64,000 nt of DNA from Marchantia polymorpha subsp. ruderalis (GCA_037833965.1 AP031358.1:23258001-23322000), one strand, 5' to 3'. Shown: positions 10,156 through 20,809, counted from the stretch's first letter. Made by a program: numbers and translations. The notes: generated by a model not told the origin, from the sequence alone.

Positions 10156-12729
10156 CTAAACTCCTGCACGAAACCAAACTACACTACTGCACTCTGCAGA
10201 TCCGGTGCTGCGCCTCCTGCGCGCCGGACTGCCTCGCACTTTCTCTCTACCCTGCCAATCTTCCGACCGGCTGCGCAACCCCAGTCGCCGAAGGACGGCA
10301 GTCACTTCCGACTCTAAGTGCGCCATAGTATCGCGCGCACCCGACAAGAAGGCTTCTAATTTCCTCGCTACTCGCCGCCAACTCCGATTGTCACCCTCCG
10401 TCAATGCCGCCGCCCGAAGCTCAAACTCCCTGAGTGTGATCTTCTCTTGGGCCGCCACTTCCCAATGGGCGTATCCTCTTAGACAGTGAGTCACCCGCGT
10501 CACCAACTCTTCTCGCGTCCGGCTGCTGCCTTCCACCTCTGCTAGCTGCATCTGCGCGCTGCGTCCTCAATTCCGCGCACTCGGATTGCAAGTTGCGCAA
10601 CAACTCCTCATCCTCCTTGCGCGTGCTTTGACTTTCTTCTAATGCGCGCGTCTGGCGCGCAAGCTCCTCTGTTAGAACGCGGTTTTGTCTCCGCTCTTCC
10701 TGCAATTCCGACTCGATCTTTGCCCGTATTAGCTCGGCATCCGCCTGGGCTTTCGTCGCCACATCCTCCCGCTGTTGTTGCAGGGTTTGGTGTAGCCTCT
10801 GCGTGATCGCCAGGTGCTGTCGGAGGGCAGTATACCTATCCTGCAATGTTTGGCACCTAGAGGCCCAAGTGGCCACCTTGCTCCTCGTCTTGCTCTTGAC
10901 AATCTCCACATAAGACTGCGGTTTTCTGGAACTCGAGTACTTTGATGTCTTGCAATCCAAATATCGCAGGAGTGGCACTATCTGCTCGCACAATACCCCT
11001 GTTGGCGTCTTCTGCACAGAGTCCGCTTCCTGCTCTTCCGAACTCGTCTCATCCTCTGTTTCGAGGATTTCGGTCGCCACAGAATCTCTTGGCGACTCCC
11101 TGGAACTGTGGCGCGCGGCAGCTTCCGCCGCGACTGCCGCTCCACTCCCTGCTAAAATATCCAAAGCAGTGGGGGATCCCACTGCCTGAGCCCCTGTTCC
11201 GGCTTGATCTTCGGTTCTCGAAGGGGTCGGCGCCGCAGTTACTTTTGTCACCCTTGCACCGCCCGCTTCTACTGCCTGCTCTTCCGGCGCGATCTGCGCT
11301 GAGGGTGTCTTCGCCAGAGGTGTGTCCGCCGAAGGCGCCCGCACAATGGTCACCGGCCTTGTCCGATTCGCAGTCGGCGAATCTGGCCGACTCTCAGTTG
11401 ACCGACTCGCAGTCGGCCGACTAGTAGTTGTCCGACTGGCGGTCGGATCTACCTTGCACGTCTTCACTCCACTTGGCCTGCTTGCTGGAGGTGTTTTCCC
11501 GGAAGCGCCTTCTGCCGAAGACGACCCTCTGAGGGTTGTTGGCTCGTCAGCCAAACTCCCTTCTGCTTCCGGCCTGCTATCCGGTTCAACGCGCTGCTCA
11601 GTTGGCCGTACTTCAGTTGGCCGACTTTCAGTCGCCCGACTCGCAGTCGGCCGACTGTCAGTTCGCTTGTCTTCTTCTGGAGGCATCGGTGCCTTCTGCG
11701 CAGAGGTGTTCGCCGACCTCCCCAGAATCTGCGCGATTATCTCTTCCTGCGTGGGCAGGATACTCCGCCGGACCGGAGTACGCCCGGTCTCCTCAGTACT
11801 AGTTGGCAACACCGCTTTGCGTGCCCTTTGTTTCGGCCGGCTGTGAGGCTCGTTGGTTGGCCGACTTCGAGTCGGCGCAGCGGGAGCTTCCGCCTGCCTG
11901 TCTTCAGGTCTCTCATCCCATTTCCGCTTCCGCGGCGCGCGCTCACTTCGACGCTCTTCTGCTGCTCTTGCTGGAGCCGGAGCTGGAGTTGGAGTTGGAC
12001 TAGCAGGTGCTTCGTCCGGATCTGTGTCCACTTCGGCCTCCCGCAAGTATCTACCTGGATAACTCCGGGTCAGCAGCGGAAACCGTTCTTGGGATGCTTG
12101 GCAACTTTGAAAAGATCATTGTAGGAGATTTCTTCCTCCTTGGACACCTTCACGCTCTCGGCCTCGAAGAGGAGAAACCCTTCCTCGCCTGCACACCTTC
12201 CTAACACCTGCGCCCAGTCACTAATGTCCCACCTCTCGGGATGTGGGCGGAATCCGCGCGAGGGCTTGTTTTTCTCCTGCAAATACTCGCGCACCATCTC
12301 CGGACATGTCCAGTTCCATCCCCACAGGAGGAAATCAAGCTTCAGCCTTGTTAACACATCTTGGAATGCGCGCAGACCGATCTGCGGCACTCTGAGTGGA
12401 GACACTCGCAGCTGGGGGACCTTCGACATCTTCCTTGCGTTTCCTGCACACACACAGACGTTCTCCCTTCCGCTCGATCTCTCACAATCGCCGCTGCGCG
12501 TCGGCCGCTCAGACACTGACTGAAATCGCTCTCTCTTCTCTTGCGCGCTCAACTTCGCTGCTCGCAAACTCTCTGCAAGGTCCGTCAAGGTCCTCGCGCA
12601 ACGTGTCTCCGCACTCTCTCTTCTCACTGCAGGTCTCTCCGCCCTTGCGCTTAGTCTCTGAAGCTGAAAACTCACAATCAAGAATGAGAGAATGAGACTG
12701 GAGAGCAGTCTTTTCTTCTCCGAATTCAA
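10156..12729 (-). pseudogene. LTR-encoded ORF, diverged copy with deletion and frameshift
   Basis: The N-terminal part (12729-12070) carries the conserved domain: LRAFQDVLTRLKLDFLLWGW, then DWAQVLGRCAG and a KVSKEEE stretch. The match breaks near 12070 and resumes at about 12046 with the EVDTDPDE stretch. About 90 residues present in the intact copy (from the DYKDRFRRTL region to the NCLTAAEL region) are missing. The downstream frame (12046-10421) has a Pro/Ser/Thr-rich linker with an SRPTASR-type repeat encoded near 11380-11665, then a coiled coil. A further frame change near 10500 leads to the conserved C-terminal end (RSTGSAECS, VWFRAGV). It is a pseudogene of a separate subfamily. Confidence 0.82.
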
Positions 12730-13830
12730 GATCGCCCAACGTTCTCATTGGTTCCAATCAAACTTGATTACGCAGCCGGCTATACGGCCTCACGGTTCTC
12801 CCTCGCATGCTCGAATTCACGACTCCGCACTGCGCGCATTCGCATGCGTGGACGTTGAATTCTCCCGCCGCCATCGTCTTCCGGACTCGAGTTCGCCATC
12901 GTCTTCCGGACTCGAGTTCGCCGCAGTGGAGCGTATGCGTCGACTAGGTTGTCTTTTCCTAACCTGACCATCGCCGGAGGCGTATTGCCGCTGGCGTATT
13001 CTTTCTCCGTCGGCGCCTCGCTGGAGGCGCACATCAAGTCAGCGTGAATTACACCGGCGCGTATTCGTACCACTTCTTTTCTCCGTTCTGCCCCGCCTAT
13101 CGCCGACGGCGCATATCCCGCCGGCGCGAATTATGCCAGCGCACCCGCCTATCCGCGCCACGTCGGAGGCGTACATCCGGCCGGCGCTTCTCTTCCGTTG
13201 CGCAGCCGTCAAAGGCGCTTCCGCCTCTGAGTTGATCTCCTCTCATGAGCGCGTGGTTCCGCCAAAGGCGCATCGCCGAAGGCGTACGGGAGTCCTTTCC
13301 GACGGTGAACCCTAGCGCGAATAGCGCATGTCCGGATGCGAGTTTTCCGACGCTCATAACTTCTTCGTCCCTGATCCATCTCCAGCGCTCTTGGGCTTGT
13401 TAGAACAAGCGTCCCGAGCTCTTTTCAATGAAACCTTAACCAACTAGAACTACTGTGAATCCTGATCGTTATGAAGGTTTCCCTCCCGCGCTAGCGGCGC
13501 ATTGCCGAAGGCGCACTCATGGTCGGAAGCCTTCAGAGGTCCTTACTGGCTTCTGATGTCTTCAGCGACATCTCCTCCGGAGGTGTCTGTGCCGGAAGCG
13601 TACCTTCCCTAAGCGCTGGAAGCGCGTGGGTAGAGACACCTCAGTAAAGGAGATCTTGCCGAAGGCGTTTGGCGCTGGTACGTCCAACTTCGCGATTCTT
13701 CGTGACCTCGTGACAATCTCCTCAATCCACTTTATTTATCGTACCAATTCCTAACTACATACATTGCTTCGGTACTTCTTTTCTAAAATTGTTTAAATTC
13801 TGCAAAAAAAACAAAAAGTGTGTTACCACA

Positions 13831-14034
13831 ACATGATCCTTCCAAACAACGCCGTCACGACCCTCCAACAAGAGAGCTCCAGAAGGTAACACCTCCCGCA
13901 CCCGCAAGATTGTGCGTCCCGCCGTCACATCCAATGTCGTCGGTGCAGTCTGCTGTAGATAGACGTAGTCTCCCACATGGAAACTACGAATTGACGGTCG
14001 ATAACCTCCTCCCTGAATGGTTGCATACTGCAAC
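13831..14034 (-). pseudogene. Element M Pol: integrase C-terminal (SH3-like) segment
   Basis: This short open segment lies between two solo LTR insertions. It encodes the typical gypsy integrase C-terminus (FHVGDYVYLQQ, then a VLPSGALLLEGRDG strand pattern). Its upstream side joins in frame to the integrase core at 19424 once the LTR at 14035-19423 and one GCAAC copy are removed. Its downstream side joins to the PHD finger piece. This small region therefore connects three separated parts of one polyprotein. Confidence 0.88.
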
Positions 14035-14499
14035 TGTGGTACCCCACTTTTGGCAATTTTGAGGAAATTAAAACATTTTTGGAAAACTGTACCCTTGCAG
14101 CATTGTAAATAGCCTTCGGTACATCAAAACAGAGTGAATCCGGAAGATCGCGGGGATTCTCGAGGGATCTTGTAGAATCTGGGATTTGGGGTGCAGCAGT
14201 AAGGTCAGGCACCACCCTCCCTGCGAGCTCCGCAGTTAGGATCTCTACGGCGCAAGGCGCAAAACCCGCCTTCGGAGGTTGCGTCCGCGGCTGTAGGGAA
14301 ACCCCCGTAATTAGGTAACCCTCGGGCGCCTTGACCAAGTTAGGGTCCCGTTGGAAAGAGCTCAACGCGCTGATTCTAACGAGCCCAAGAACGCTTGGAA
14401 CGGACGAGGACTTAGGGAGTTATCGCTACTGGAAGAAACGGAGGCGGTCGCCTCCGGCGGAAGGATTTCGCCACCGGCGCGAATTCCGCCTACGCGGAA

Positions 14500-15020
14500 G
14501 GGGGATTCAAGTTTTGTCCTATGCGCGGACGAAGGCGTTCGCCTCTGCACAGGCGAAGTAGGGTTAGGGAAGGCGCGAAGTCCGCCTACGCACAGGCGCG
14601 GCCTGTGCACAGGCACTTCGGCGTTGGCGGAAAATCCGCCTTGGGCCCTAGAAATGCGCCTTGTGAGGTAGAAAGTGTACGGCGCCTTCCGCGCCAGCGC
14701 AGCGCCGCGTACGTCGGAAGAGCCGCCAGAGTAATCCAATAGGTACGGACCGTGCGGACGGCACGGGTGGATGCGCTCTTGGACGGACGGAGTTGCGGCG
14801 GCGGGAGCGCCGACGGAGAGACAAGGAACGGACAGACTGGACGGAGACGGCTGACCACGGTCAACGCCTTCCGCGCCAGCGCAGCGCCGCGGACGGAATT
14901 CGCCTGTGCACAGGTGAACGCCTGTGCACAGGAGGATGTTCAAGTTCAGCGCCGGCGGAGAATCCGCCGATGCCCCTGCCTGCGCACAGGCAGGAGTTGA
15001 ATTTTTGTCCGACATGCGGA
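14500..15020 (+). repeat. Palindrome-rich leader upstream of the U3 ORF
   Basis: Short inverted motifs of the type GCCTGTGCACAGGC, plus GCCGAAGGC-like quasi-palindromes, occur many times here (for example around 14593, 14903 and 14920). Equivalent leaders occur in the LTRs ending at 33601, 38903 and 46579, where some centres change to ACGCGT. Antisense open frames across this stretch are a by-product of GC-rich repeats. Confidence 0.7.
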
Positions 15021-15278
15021 CACACGCGTCAAGGCAGAAGGAGATTGGCCGAGGGGCGGTACGAACAAGTGTACCGCGCAAGGCGGAAAACTCGCCTTCG
15101 GCGCTACGCCCCCATGTCCGGAGGGTGACACGCTCGCGGAGTTCAAATCCGCCAATTCGAGCGTGAGAGTTTAATCGACGACGGCGGAGCGTGAAGCCGC
15201 GCGTGAGAGCGAAGACCGTTCCAGCGTACAGCCGGCGCGGCCATCAAGTGAGACGTTCTTCACGACCAAGAGCCGACC

Positions 15279-18200
15279 ATGACCTTCGACCGGGCGGCGG
15301 AGAACGTCCCATTCTTGAATTCGCGATTCCAATCTCTTGTGCGCGCTGCGCGCATCCATCTGCTGGCTGCGGACCATTCTCGACGCCGCCACACAGGAGA
15401 TTTCTTGTTGATTGAGGAAGGAGTGAGTGCGCGTGATTTGGAATTGAGAGCGATTAGAGTTTGCCGAGAGAGAAAGAAACGCGGACAGTGCGGAAGTAGA
15501 ATGAGCGGGCGAGCGAACCCCAGGAACGCAATGACGAGACCGAGCAGATTGCGGATGGTGCCACTTCGCCTGCCGCAGAACGGGCTGCGCGCTTTCGAAG
15601 AGCGCTTAATAGCAAGAAAGCTCGATTTCTTGCTATGGGGATGGAATTACATCTGCGCGAATATGGTGCGCGAGTGGCTAGAGCCACAGGGACCACCCTC
15701 GCGCGGATTGCGTCCGCATGTTGATCGGTGGACAGTCCAAGATTGGGCGCAGGCGTTGGGAAGATGTGCTGGCATGCCAGGGCATCTCCTTTTCGACAGT
15801 GAGAGCATCAAGGTGACCAAACAAGAAGAGGCGCAATTTGTGGAGCTGTTCAAGACCGGGAGGTCAACCAAGAATGGGTACAGGACCCGTGATTACAAGG
15901 ATCGATTTCGCCGGACTTTGTCCGCGGCGCTGATGCAATTACTGCAGCCGCACCGTGCCTGCTACATCACATTGTGGCAGGTCTCTTTTGTGGAGTGCGT
16001 CATCGAGGGAACTCCCATTCACTGGGCGAGCATCCTGCACAGGGTGATGCGACAGCACGCGTTTGAGGAGAAGGGGGGAACTCTAAACCATCTTTCTCCT
16101 TTCCTCATCAATTTTTATCGACAGCGGAATTGTTTGACAGCGGCGGAGCTTGAACATTTTCCGCCATTGTCCATCGACCATCCCGGGAAGTATGTGCGGA
16201 AGAACGAGGTCGATACTGACGCAGAGGAGTCACCGACTTCTACCCCATCAAGACGGAGGGACGAAGGGAGACACACTCCTGCAGCGCGAGTGCCGCGGAA
16301 GCGGCGATGGAGGGAAGAGTCCGAAGAGGAGCAGCATCAAGAACCCTCTGCTCCCATTCGACCGCGGCCGCTGTGCGAGCCATACAGCCGGCCGAAACAG
16401 AAGGCACGCAGACTGGTGTTACCAGCTGACAGTGCAGACACGGCGACAATTGCGACGGAGATAGGAAGTGCGTCGCCAGAGAGGCGAGAGGAAGCGCGGA
16501 CGACCGCAGGAGCAACGGGCCACGCTGCAACCTCGTCGGGAGAGAGGCCGCCTACGGGCCAAGGGCCTCCGGAGTTACCACGTGCGATGCGGACAGAGGT
16601 TCCGTTTGCGCACAGGCGAACCTCCGCGGACGGACGAGCCTCCGCGGACCGGAGAACACAAGTGGACGTGGATTTACGCTTACGCGTGGGAAGGAGCAGT
16701 CCGCCGGTGCACAGGCGCTCGCCTGTGCACAGGTCACCTGTGCACAGAACACCTCCGCACGTGCCGCCTGTGCACAGGCAAGAATCACCCCCGTTCCAAC
16801 GTAGGAAGGGGAAGGAGCCGGCGGAAGAACCGCCTACGAGACACCGGCCCTCGGGGCCAGACCCTCCGGCGCACCACGCGCCGCAATTTGCGCCTTCGGC
16901 GCCAGGGCCTTCGAGCAGAGGAGATACGAGCAGAGAGCGTGCGGAGGCCGCACCATCGGCGGGAAGTCCGCCGATAGATGCGCCTTCGGCGGTAGGGCCT
17001 ATAGGCCAAGGAACATCGGGCGTGCGGCCCCCGGCCATGTCGCCTTCGGCGATAGATGTCCGCGGCGCTACGCCTGCGGCGGACAAGGCGCCGGCAAATG
17101 CGCCTGCGCACGGGCCGGGCACAGCCCCCACGGACCGATCGAGGGAGCAGCAGACGGAGGAGCGGAGTGACTGTCCGCGGGATGAAATCTCGATACGCGA
17201 TGCGCAATCCAACCCCGCGCAGCCACCCTCCGCTCAATCGCCTTCGGCGACGGACGACGGCGACAGAGAGAATGCGGTAGGCAATCAACCAGCGAGCGAC
17301 GGGGATGCCGCTCGGATACATTCGCCTTCCGCCTTAGACATTTTGGCGACGAGCAGCGAGGCTGCAGCCGTGCCTTCGCAGGCAGCACGCGTCGAGGACG
17401 TGCAGCCCCACTCGGGGCAGTCGCCGACACAATCAATGGCGACTGAAATTCTCCACTCGGATGATGACGACGGAGGCTCCACGGAAGAAATGTCAGGAGC
17501 AGAAGACACCGAGGAGGAGGAGGAGGAAATTGTTGGAGCGCCGGCGGCGGCGCTCTCTGAGCAGGTGATTCCGTTGCTGCGGTACTTGGATTGCAAGGTC
17601 GATAAATACGCCGACCCACTCCAGCCGGGATCTTACATCGAATTAGTGCGCAGGCGGACTCGCACTAAAGTCCACACCAGCAAGCTATTAGCTAGAGTAG
17701 ACCAGGAGTTGAGGGACTTGAAGGAGAAGCATGAGTGCTTGTGGGGACAGTACAAGCTTAATCAGAAATTCTACAAGCACTCCGAGAAGATGAAGGATGA
17801 GAAGCTGGGTGAGCTCACCAAGGAGCAGGTGAAGGTCAAGGAAGCACTCAACTCTGAGCAGGCCCAGAATCGGATTTTGTCAGAGGAGCTCGTGCGACAG
17901 ACGCGGTTGTTGGAACAATGTCAGCTCGCACGGCAGGCGGATGAAGAATTAATCCGCAGTTTGCAGTCAGAGTGTGGCGAATTGAGAGCGCAACGTGCTG
18001 AAGCCGAATCGCAATTAGTGACGATTGAAGAGGATCGCAGGAAGGAGGCGGATCGCACGAAGGTGGAGACGGCGAGGCGAGTCGCCCACTGTCTCAAGGG
18101 CTACGCCCACTGGGAAGTGAAGGCGCAGGAGAAACTCACACTGCGTGAGTTTGAATTGCGCGCAGCCGGGTTGTTGTCAGGCGACAGTAGGAGTCGGCGG

Positions 18201-18416
18201 AAGGTAGCGAAGAAGCTCGAGGCCTTTCTGTCGAAGGCACAGGATACCATGTCCGCCCTCGAGGGGGAGGTGTCCGCGGCGTTGCAGCGGTTGGGACTGC
18301 GTAGTCGAGCGGAAGAGTGGCAGGGTAGGGAGTTAGTGCGCGGCAGTCGGCCGCGCAGGAGACGTAGTACAGGTTCCGCGGAGTGTAGTGTAGCGTGGTT
18401 CCGTGCAGGCGTGTAG
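15279..18416 (+). CDS. LTR-encoded ORF protein, intact (1045 aa, unknown function)
   Basis: A single open frame lies wholly inside the U3 of a solo LTR. The start ATG (MTFDR) is shared by the copies starting at 32347, 37722 and 45366. Residues about 93-305 form the conserved domain (LPQNGLRAFEERLI, KLDFLLWGWNYIC, DRWTVQDWAQALGRCAG, RHACYITLW-like and IHWASILHRVMRQHAFEEKG stretches). Residues about 320-725 are a Pro/Ser/Ala-rich, repeat-driven linker. An acidic run (DDDD, then EEEEEE) is at about 727-750, and a heptad-like coiled coil covers about 800-1005, ending in a basic tail. There is no zinc knuckle, protease or RT motif. I do not recognise the family for certain; the N-terminal domain should be compared with the 'putative plant transposon protein' and plant mobile domain families. 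Whether it is expressed is unknown. Confidence 0.8.
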   Translation: MTFDRAAENVPFLNSRFQSLVRAARIHLLAADHSRRRHTGDFLLIEEGVSARDLELRAIRVCRERKKRGQCGSRMSGRANPRNAMTRPSRLRMVPLRLPQNGLRAFEERLIARKLDFLLWGWNYICANMVREWLEPQGPPSRGLRPHVDRWTVQDWAQALGRCAGMPGHLLFDSESIKVTKQEEAQFVELFKTGRSTKNGYRTRDYKDRFRRTLSAALMQLLQPHRACYITLWQVSFVECVIEGTPIHWASILHRVMRQHAFEEKGGTLNHLSPFLINFYRQRNCLTAAELEHFPPLSIDHPGKYVRKNEVDTDAEESPTSTPSRRRDEGRHTPAARVPRKRRWREESEEEQHQEPSAPIRPRPLCEPYSRPKQKARRLVLPADSADTATIATEIGSASPERREEARTTAGATGHAATSSGERPPTGQGPPELPRAMRTEVPFAHRRTSADGRASADRRTQVDVDLRLRVGRSSPPVHRRSPVHRSPVHRTPPHVPPVHRQESPPFQRRKGKEPAEEPPTRHRPSGPDPPAHHAPQFAPSAPGPSSRGDTSRERAEAAPSAGSPPIDAPSAVGPIGQGTSGVRPPAMSPSAIDVRGATPAADKAPANAPAHGPGTAPTDRSREQQTEERSDCPRDEISIRDAQSNPAQPPSAQSPSATDDGDRENAVGNQPASDGDAARIHSPSALDILATSSEAAAVPSQAARVEDVQPHSGQSPTQSMATEILHSDDDDGGSTEEMSGAEDTEEEEEEIVGAPAAALSEQVIPLLRYLDCKVDKYADPLQPGSYIELVRRRTRTKVHTSKLLARVDQELRDLKEKHECLWGQYKLNQKFYKHSEKMKDEKLGELTKEQVKVKEALNSEQAQNRILSEELVRQTRLLEQCQLARQADEELIRSLQSECGELRAQRAEAESQLVTIEEDRRKEADRTKVETARRVAHCLKGYAHWEVKAQEKLTLREFELRAAGLLSGDSRSRRKVAKKLEAFLSKAQDTMSALEGEVSAALQRLGLRSRAEEWQGRELVRGSRPRRRRSTGSAECSVAWFRAGV

Positions 18417-18448
18417 CGTAGTGTAGTGTAGTGCTAGGACTTAGAAGG

Positions 18449-18455
18449 TATAAAA
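18449..18455 (+). promoter_or_regulatory. TATA box of family A LTR, downstream of the ORF
   Basis: TATAAAA sits 32 bp after the ORF stop, followed by a GGCGTTTTGCC inverted motif. A transcript of the element should start just 3' of this, so the ORF is upstream of the retroelement start site and needs its own promoter or read-through. Confidence 0.7.
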
Positions 18456-18774
18456 TAGTTCCAGGCGTTTTGCCTGGGGTTCTTTCCCAAACTCAGAAGT
18501 ATAGATCAGGAACCCATTTCCTTTGCGTGTTTGTGTCCTTGAGTTCTGTCACCACGCATGAGGAGTTACAACTTAGCGTTCCGCATTTTGTAGCTGAAGG
18601 CCTTCGGCCGAATGTTCAGAGCTAGTACATTGGTTAGAGACTTGAGTAGTTCGGATCTGCACCTGCGGGTGACTGCCGATGCTCAGAGCCAGTGACTAGT
18701 TAGATACTTGAACAGTTTCGCCCCTACACCTTCGAGTGTTTCTTTCTGATTGTACTCCTTTGGGATTTTTCCCC

Positions 18775-19345
18775 TGAATGCCAAAGTGAAGTTTTGCTAC
18801 TTCGTGTAAGCCTTGGTTGTAAATTCAGGTTACGCTGCAGCAGGTGCCTTGAGGGCAACCCCTGTAGTATTTCTGGGAATGACAAGTGCCTGAGAATTCA
18901 AACTCTTCAATAGACTGTTGTTGTGTTACTGGAATGTTTCACAGTGAGTCCTTCAGTGCGGACCTGTGTTCTCTGCGCGTTTTGTGAGTTGAGAGTGTTG
19001 TTCACCGCGTCTGAGTGACTTCGATCCGAAGTAGGTAGTCCAAACCGGGTTTCCTACACTAGCAGCAAGCTAGTGGAAGCGTTGTAAAAGCCGGAGTTGG
19101 AAGTCACTGCCCGCAGCTTTGCCGAGTGTGCTCGTGAGAGACTTTCCCCCTGAAATCTTGAAGTAGAGGTCCTAACGGATCTCTGGGTTGTGTTTCTGTA
19201 GTTTCAGGTGTGTGTGTGTGTGTGTTACGCTGCACTGTGCGACCTCCGAGTGCGCTCCGAGTGGACACTTGCAGTATTTCTGGGAGTGACAGTTGCCTGA
19301 GAATTCAAACTCCTCAATAGTCTGTTAAAACGTGACACTTTGTAC
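18775..19345 (+). repeat. Degenerate tandem duplication in R/U5
   Basis: The segment around TATTTCTGGGAATGACAAG, followed by CCTGAGAATTCAAACTC, at about 18868-18910 recurs at about 19273-19315, roughly 400 bp later. Both are preceded by a CCCCTGAA...TTCAGG stretch and a TTACGCTGCA motif. A (GT)n run occurs only in the second unit (19208-19226). All family A and B LTRs in the window share this doubled R/U5. Confidence 0.65.
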
Positions 19346-19423
19346 CCTGTGTGTTCCTCTGTCCCTGTGGGTTCGACCTTTCTACCACTATATTGCAGTT
19401 TTAGCCTTTAGTGGGTTATTACA

Positions 19424-20809
19424 GCAACGTATCTCTATGTTGAGCAATCGCAAGATTCTCAAACGCTGCAGGCATAACTCTCCGAAAGAGCTCTGCACGT
19501 TGAGAACCTACTCTCACCCACATATTCGGGTCATCAAGGTTCACCATCTCGCTAGACTCACGGAGAATCGATGTTGGCAAGTCTGGATCTCGGCCGTACA
19601 ATAGAAAATATGGTGAGAAGGAAGCCAAGGATGCCTGCCGACTGAACCAATATCCCATGGCCAACCACGGTAACTGGATATCCCAGTCCCCAAGATGACC
19701 GTTCTGCAGGCTATACTTGCGCAACGCCCTCTTCACCGTCTGTACAACACTTTCAGCTAAACCATCCGCCTCTAGATGATCTCGCGACGTGGTCCGATGA
19801 TCAATCAGTGCCTTGTCGCACAAGACCTGAAACTCCGTTCCCTGATTGGTCAACACCTCAGCTGGTGCACCATAGTGACTAAGCACTCTATCAAGAAAAG
19901 CATACGCTACTCCCTCACTTGCCTTGTCAGGTAATGCCACCAACTCAATCCACTTGGAGAAATGCTCCACCATCACCAACACATACCGATGATGTTGTAC
20001 AGTCAAAGGTAGTGGTCCAGCAAAGTCCAAACTCCAACGGTAACCCAACCCCATGATGATTAATGGATGTAACACTGGTGTCGGGGCATTGAATGATGCC
20101 CTCATTCGATCACAAACCATGCAACGTGATACCAACTGCTATACCTGAGTATGCATACCACGCCATCAATACTGACCAAGGAGTAAGCTGTATGTACGCT
20201 TCACTCCAAAATGTCCCAACTCCTCATGAGCATGCCTCACAATGCGTGCTCTCTGGGCTGGATGTGGTACTACTCGTACCCTACCGTCCTTCCATACTCG
20301 GAGAACATGTGATCCCTCCAATCGGTACCTCTTGGCCCGTTGGAGAACACGATCTCGCTCCTTGGCACCCACTGTGCCTGGCACCATGCTGGTCCATAGG
20401 AACTCCAACACCAATGCATCATTGTGTACATCACGCTGATTCACACCACCATCCTCAACCTCAGGATCTGGAGATCGACCATCTACTCTCTGACTAGAGT
20501 AAGATGTCAGATGATCCTCTCTGCTGGAGTTTCCACGTAACCAACACATGAAGGCAGATGCATGCCAACCAGGCAGCATCTCCTCGTCAACCTCACCATG
20601 CCATCTAGCTCCAGTGTCATCCTCTTGGCTAGTGCATGGGTTTCGACTCAAACCATCGGCATCTAGGTTCGCAACTCCAGGTCTATGCATCACCTGAAAG
20701 TCGTACACCTGTAAGATGAGAGCCCACCGTGCAAGCTTCCCTGTAAGCTTGTCGGACTCCATCAACCACTTGAGCGGTTGATGATCAGTTTCAAGGGTGA
20801 ACTGCGTAC
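19424..20809 (-). pseudogene. Element M Pol: RNase H end and integrase core
   Basis: The minus-strand frame starts in RNase H (ETDHQPLKWL type, near 20780) and continues with GKLARWALILQ and the LDADGLSRN linker. The integrase zinc finger (H-x3-H, then C-MVC) is split by a TGA at about 20163-20165 where a Trp is expected (GQY-W-RGMH). The first catalytic Asp is present (WSLDFAGP, about 20025-20027). The second is changed to Asn (LTNQGTEF, 19845-19847). A Glu is present in the DGLAES motif. The segment stops at the GCAAC duplication of the solo LTR. The stop and the Asp-to-Asn change make this integrase inactive. Confidence 0.9.

Larger units (their letters stand above)
9173..13830 (-). mobile_element. 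Solo LTR of family A (diverged subtype), inserted in element M pol
   Basis: On the + strand it begins TGTAATAACCCACC and ends TGTGTTACCACA, with TG...CA termini, 4658 bp. It is flanked by identical 5 bp TSDs, ACATG at 9168-9172 and 13831-13835. No pol or polypurine tract is attached, so it is a solo LTR. It contains a broken copy of the U3 ORF (10156-12729, minus), a TATA box (10106-10111), a CA microsatellite (9418-9440) and one shared 100 bp module (about 13350-13440). Its sequence is clearly diverged from the LTRs at 14035, 33654 and 41220. Confidence 0.93.
14035..19423 (+). mobile_element. Solo LTR of family A, 5.39 kb, with an open U3 ORF
   Basis: It runs from TGTGGTACCCCACTTTTGG to GGGTTATTACA, 5389 bp, flanked by 5 bp TSDs GCAAC (14030-14034 and 19424-19428). 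It is inserted in the integrase of element M. Order within it: a 5' edge shared with the LTR next to the polypurine tract at 46579, one 100 bp module (about 14336-14427), a palindrome-rich leader (14500-15020), the 1045-codon ORF (15279-18416), a TATA box (18449-18455), and R/U5 with a degenerate internal duplication. It is the best-preserved copy in the window. Confidence 0.94.

Noticed and set aside
14500..15020. Regularly recurring palindromes resembling a CRISPR array.
   Set aside because: Spacing is irregular, the units are only 14-16 bp, the DNA is eukaryotic and LTR-borne, and there are no cas genes.
16337..17212. Long antisense frames over the ORF linker (also 43058-44308 on the + strand).
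   Set aside because: They are shadows of the GC-rich, codon-biased repeat region of the LTR ORF on the opposite strand. They differ between copies and lack motifs.
14035..19423. TGTGGTACCCCAC and TGTAATAACCCAC at the two ends look like terminal inverted repeats of a DNA transposon carrying a 1045 aa transposase.
   Set aside because: The same edge directly follows a gypsy polypurine tract and pol at 1975 and 46579, the TSDs are 5 bp, the ends are TG...CA, and a TATA box sits where an LTR promoter is expected. The similarity of the ends is the usual short inverted repeat of an LTR, somewhat extended.
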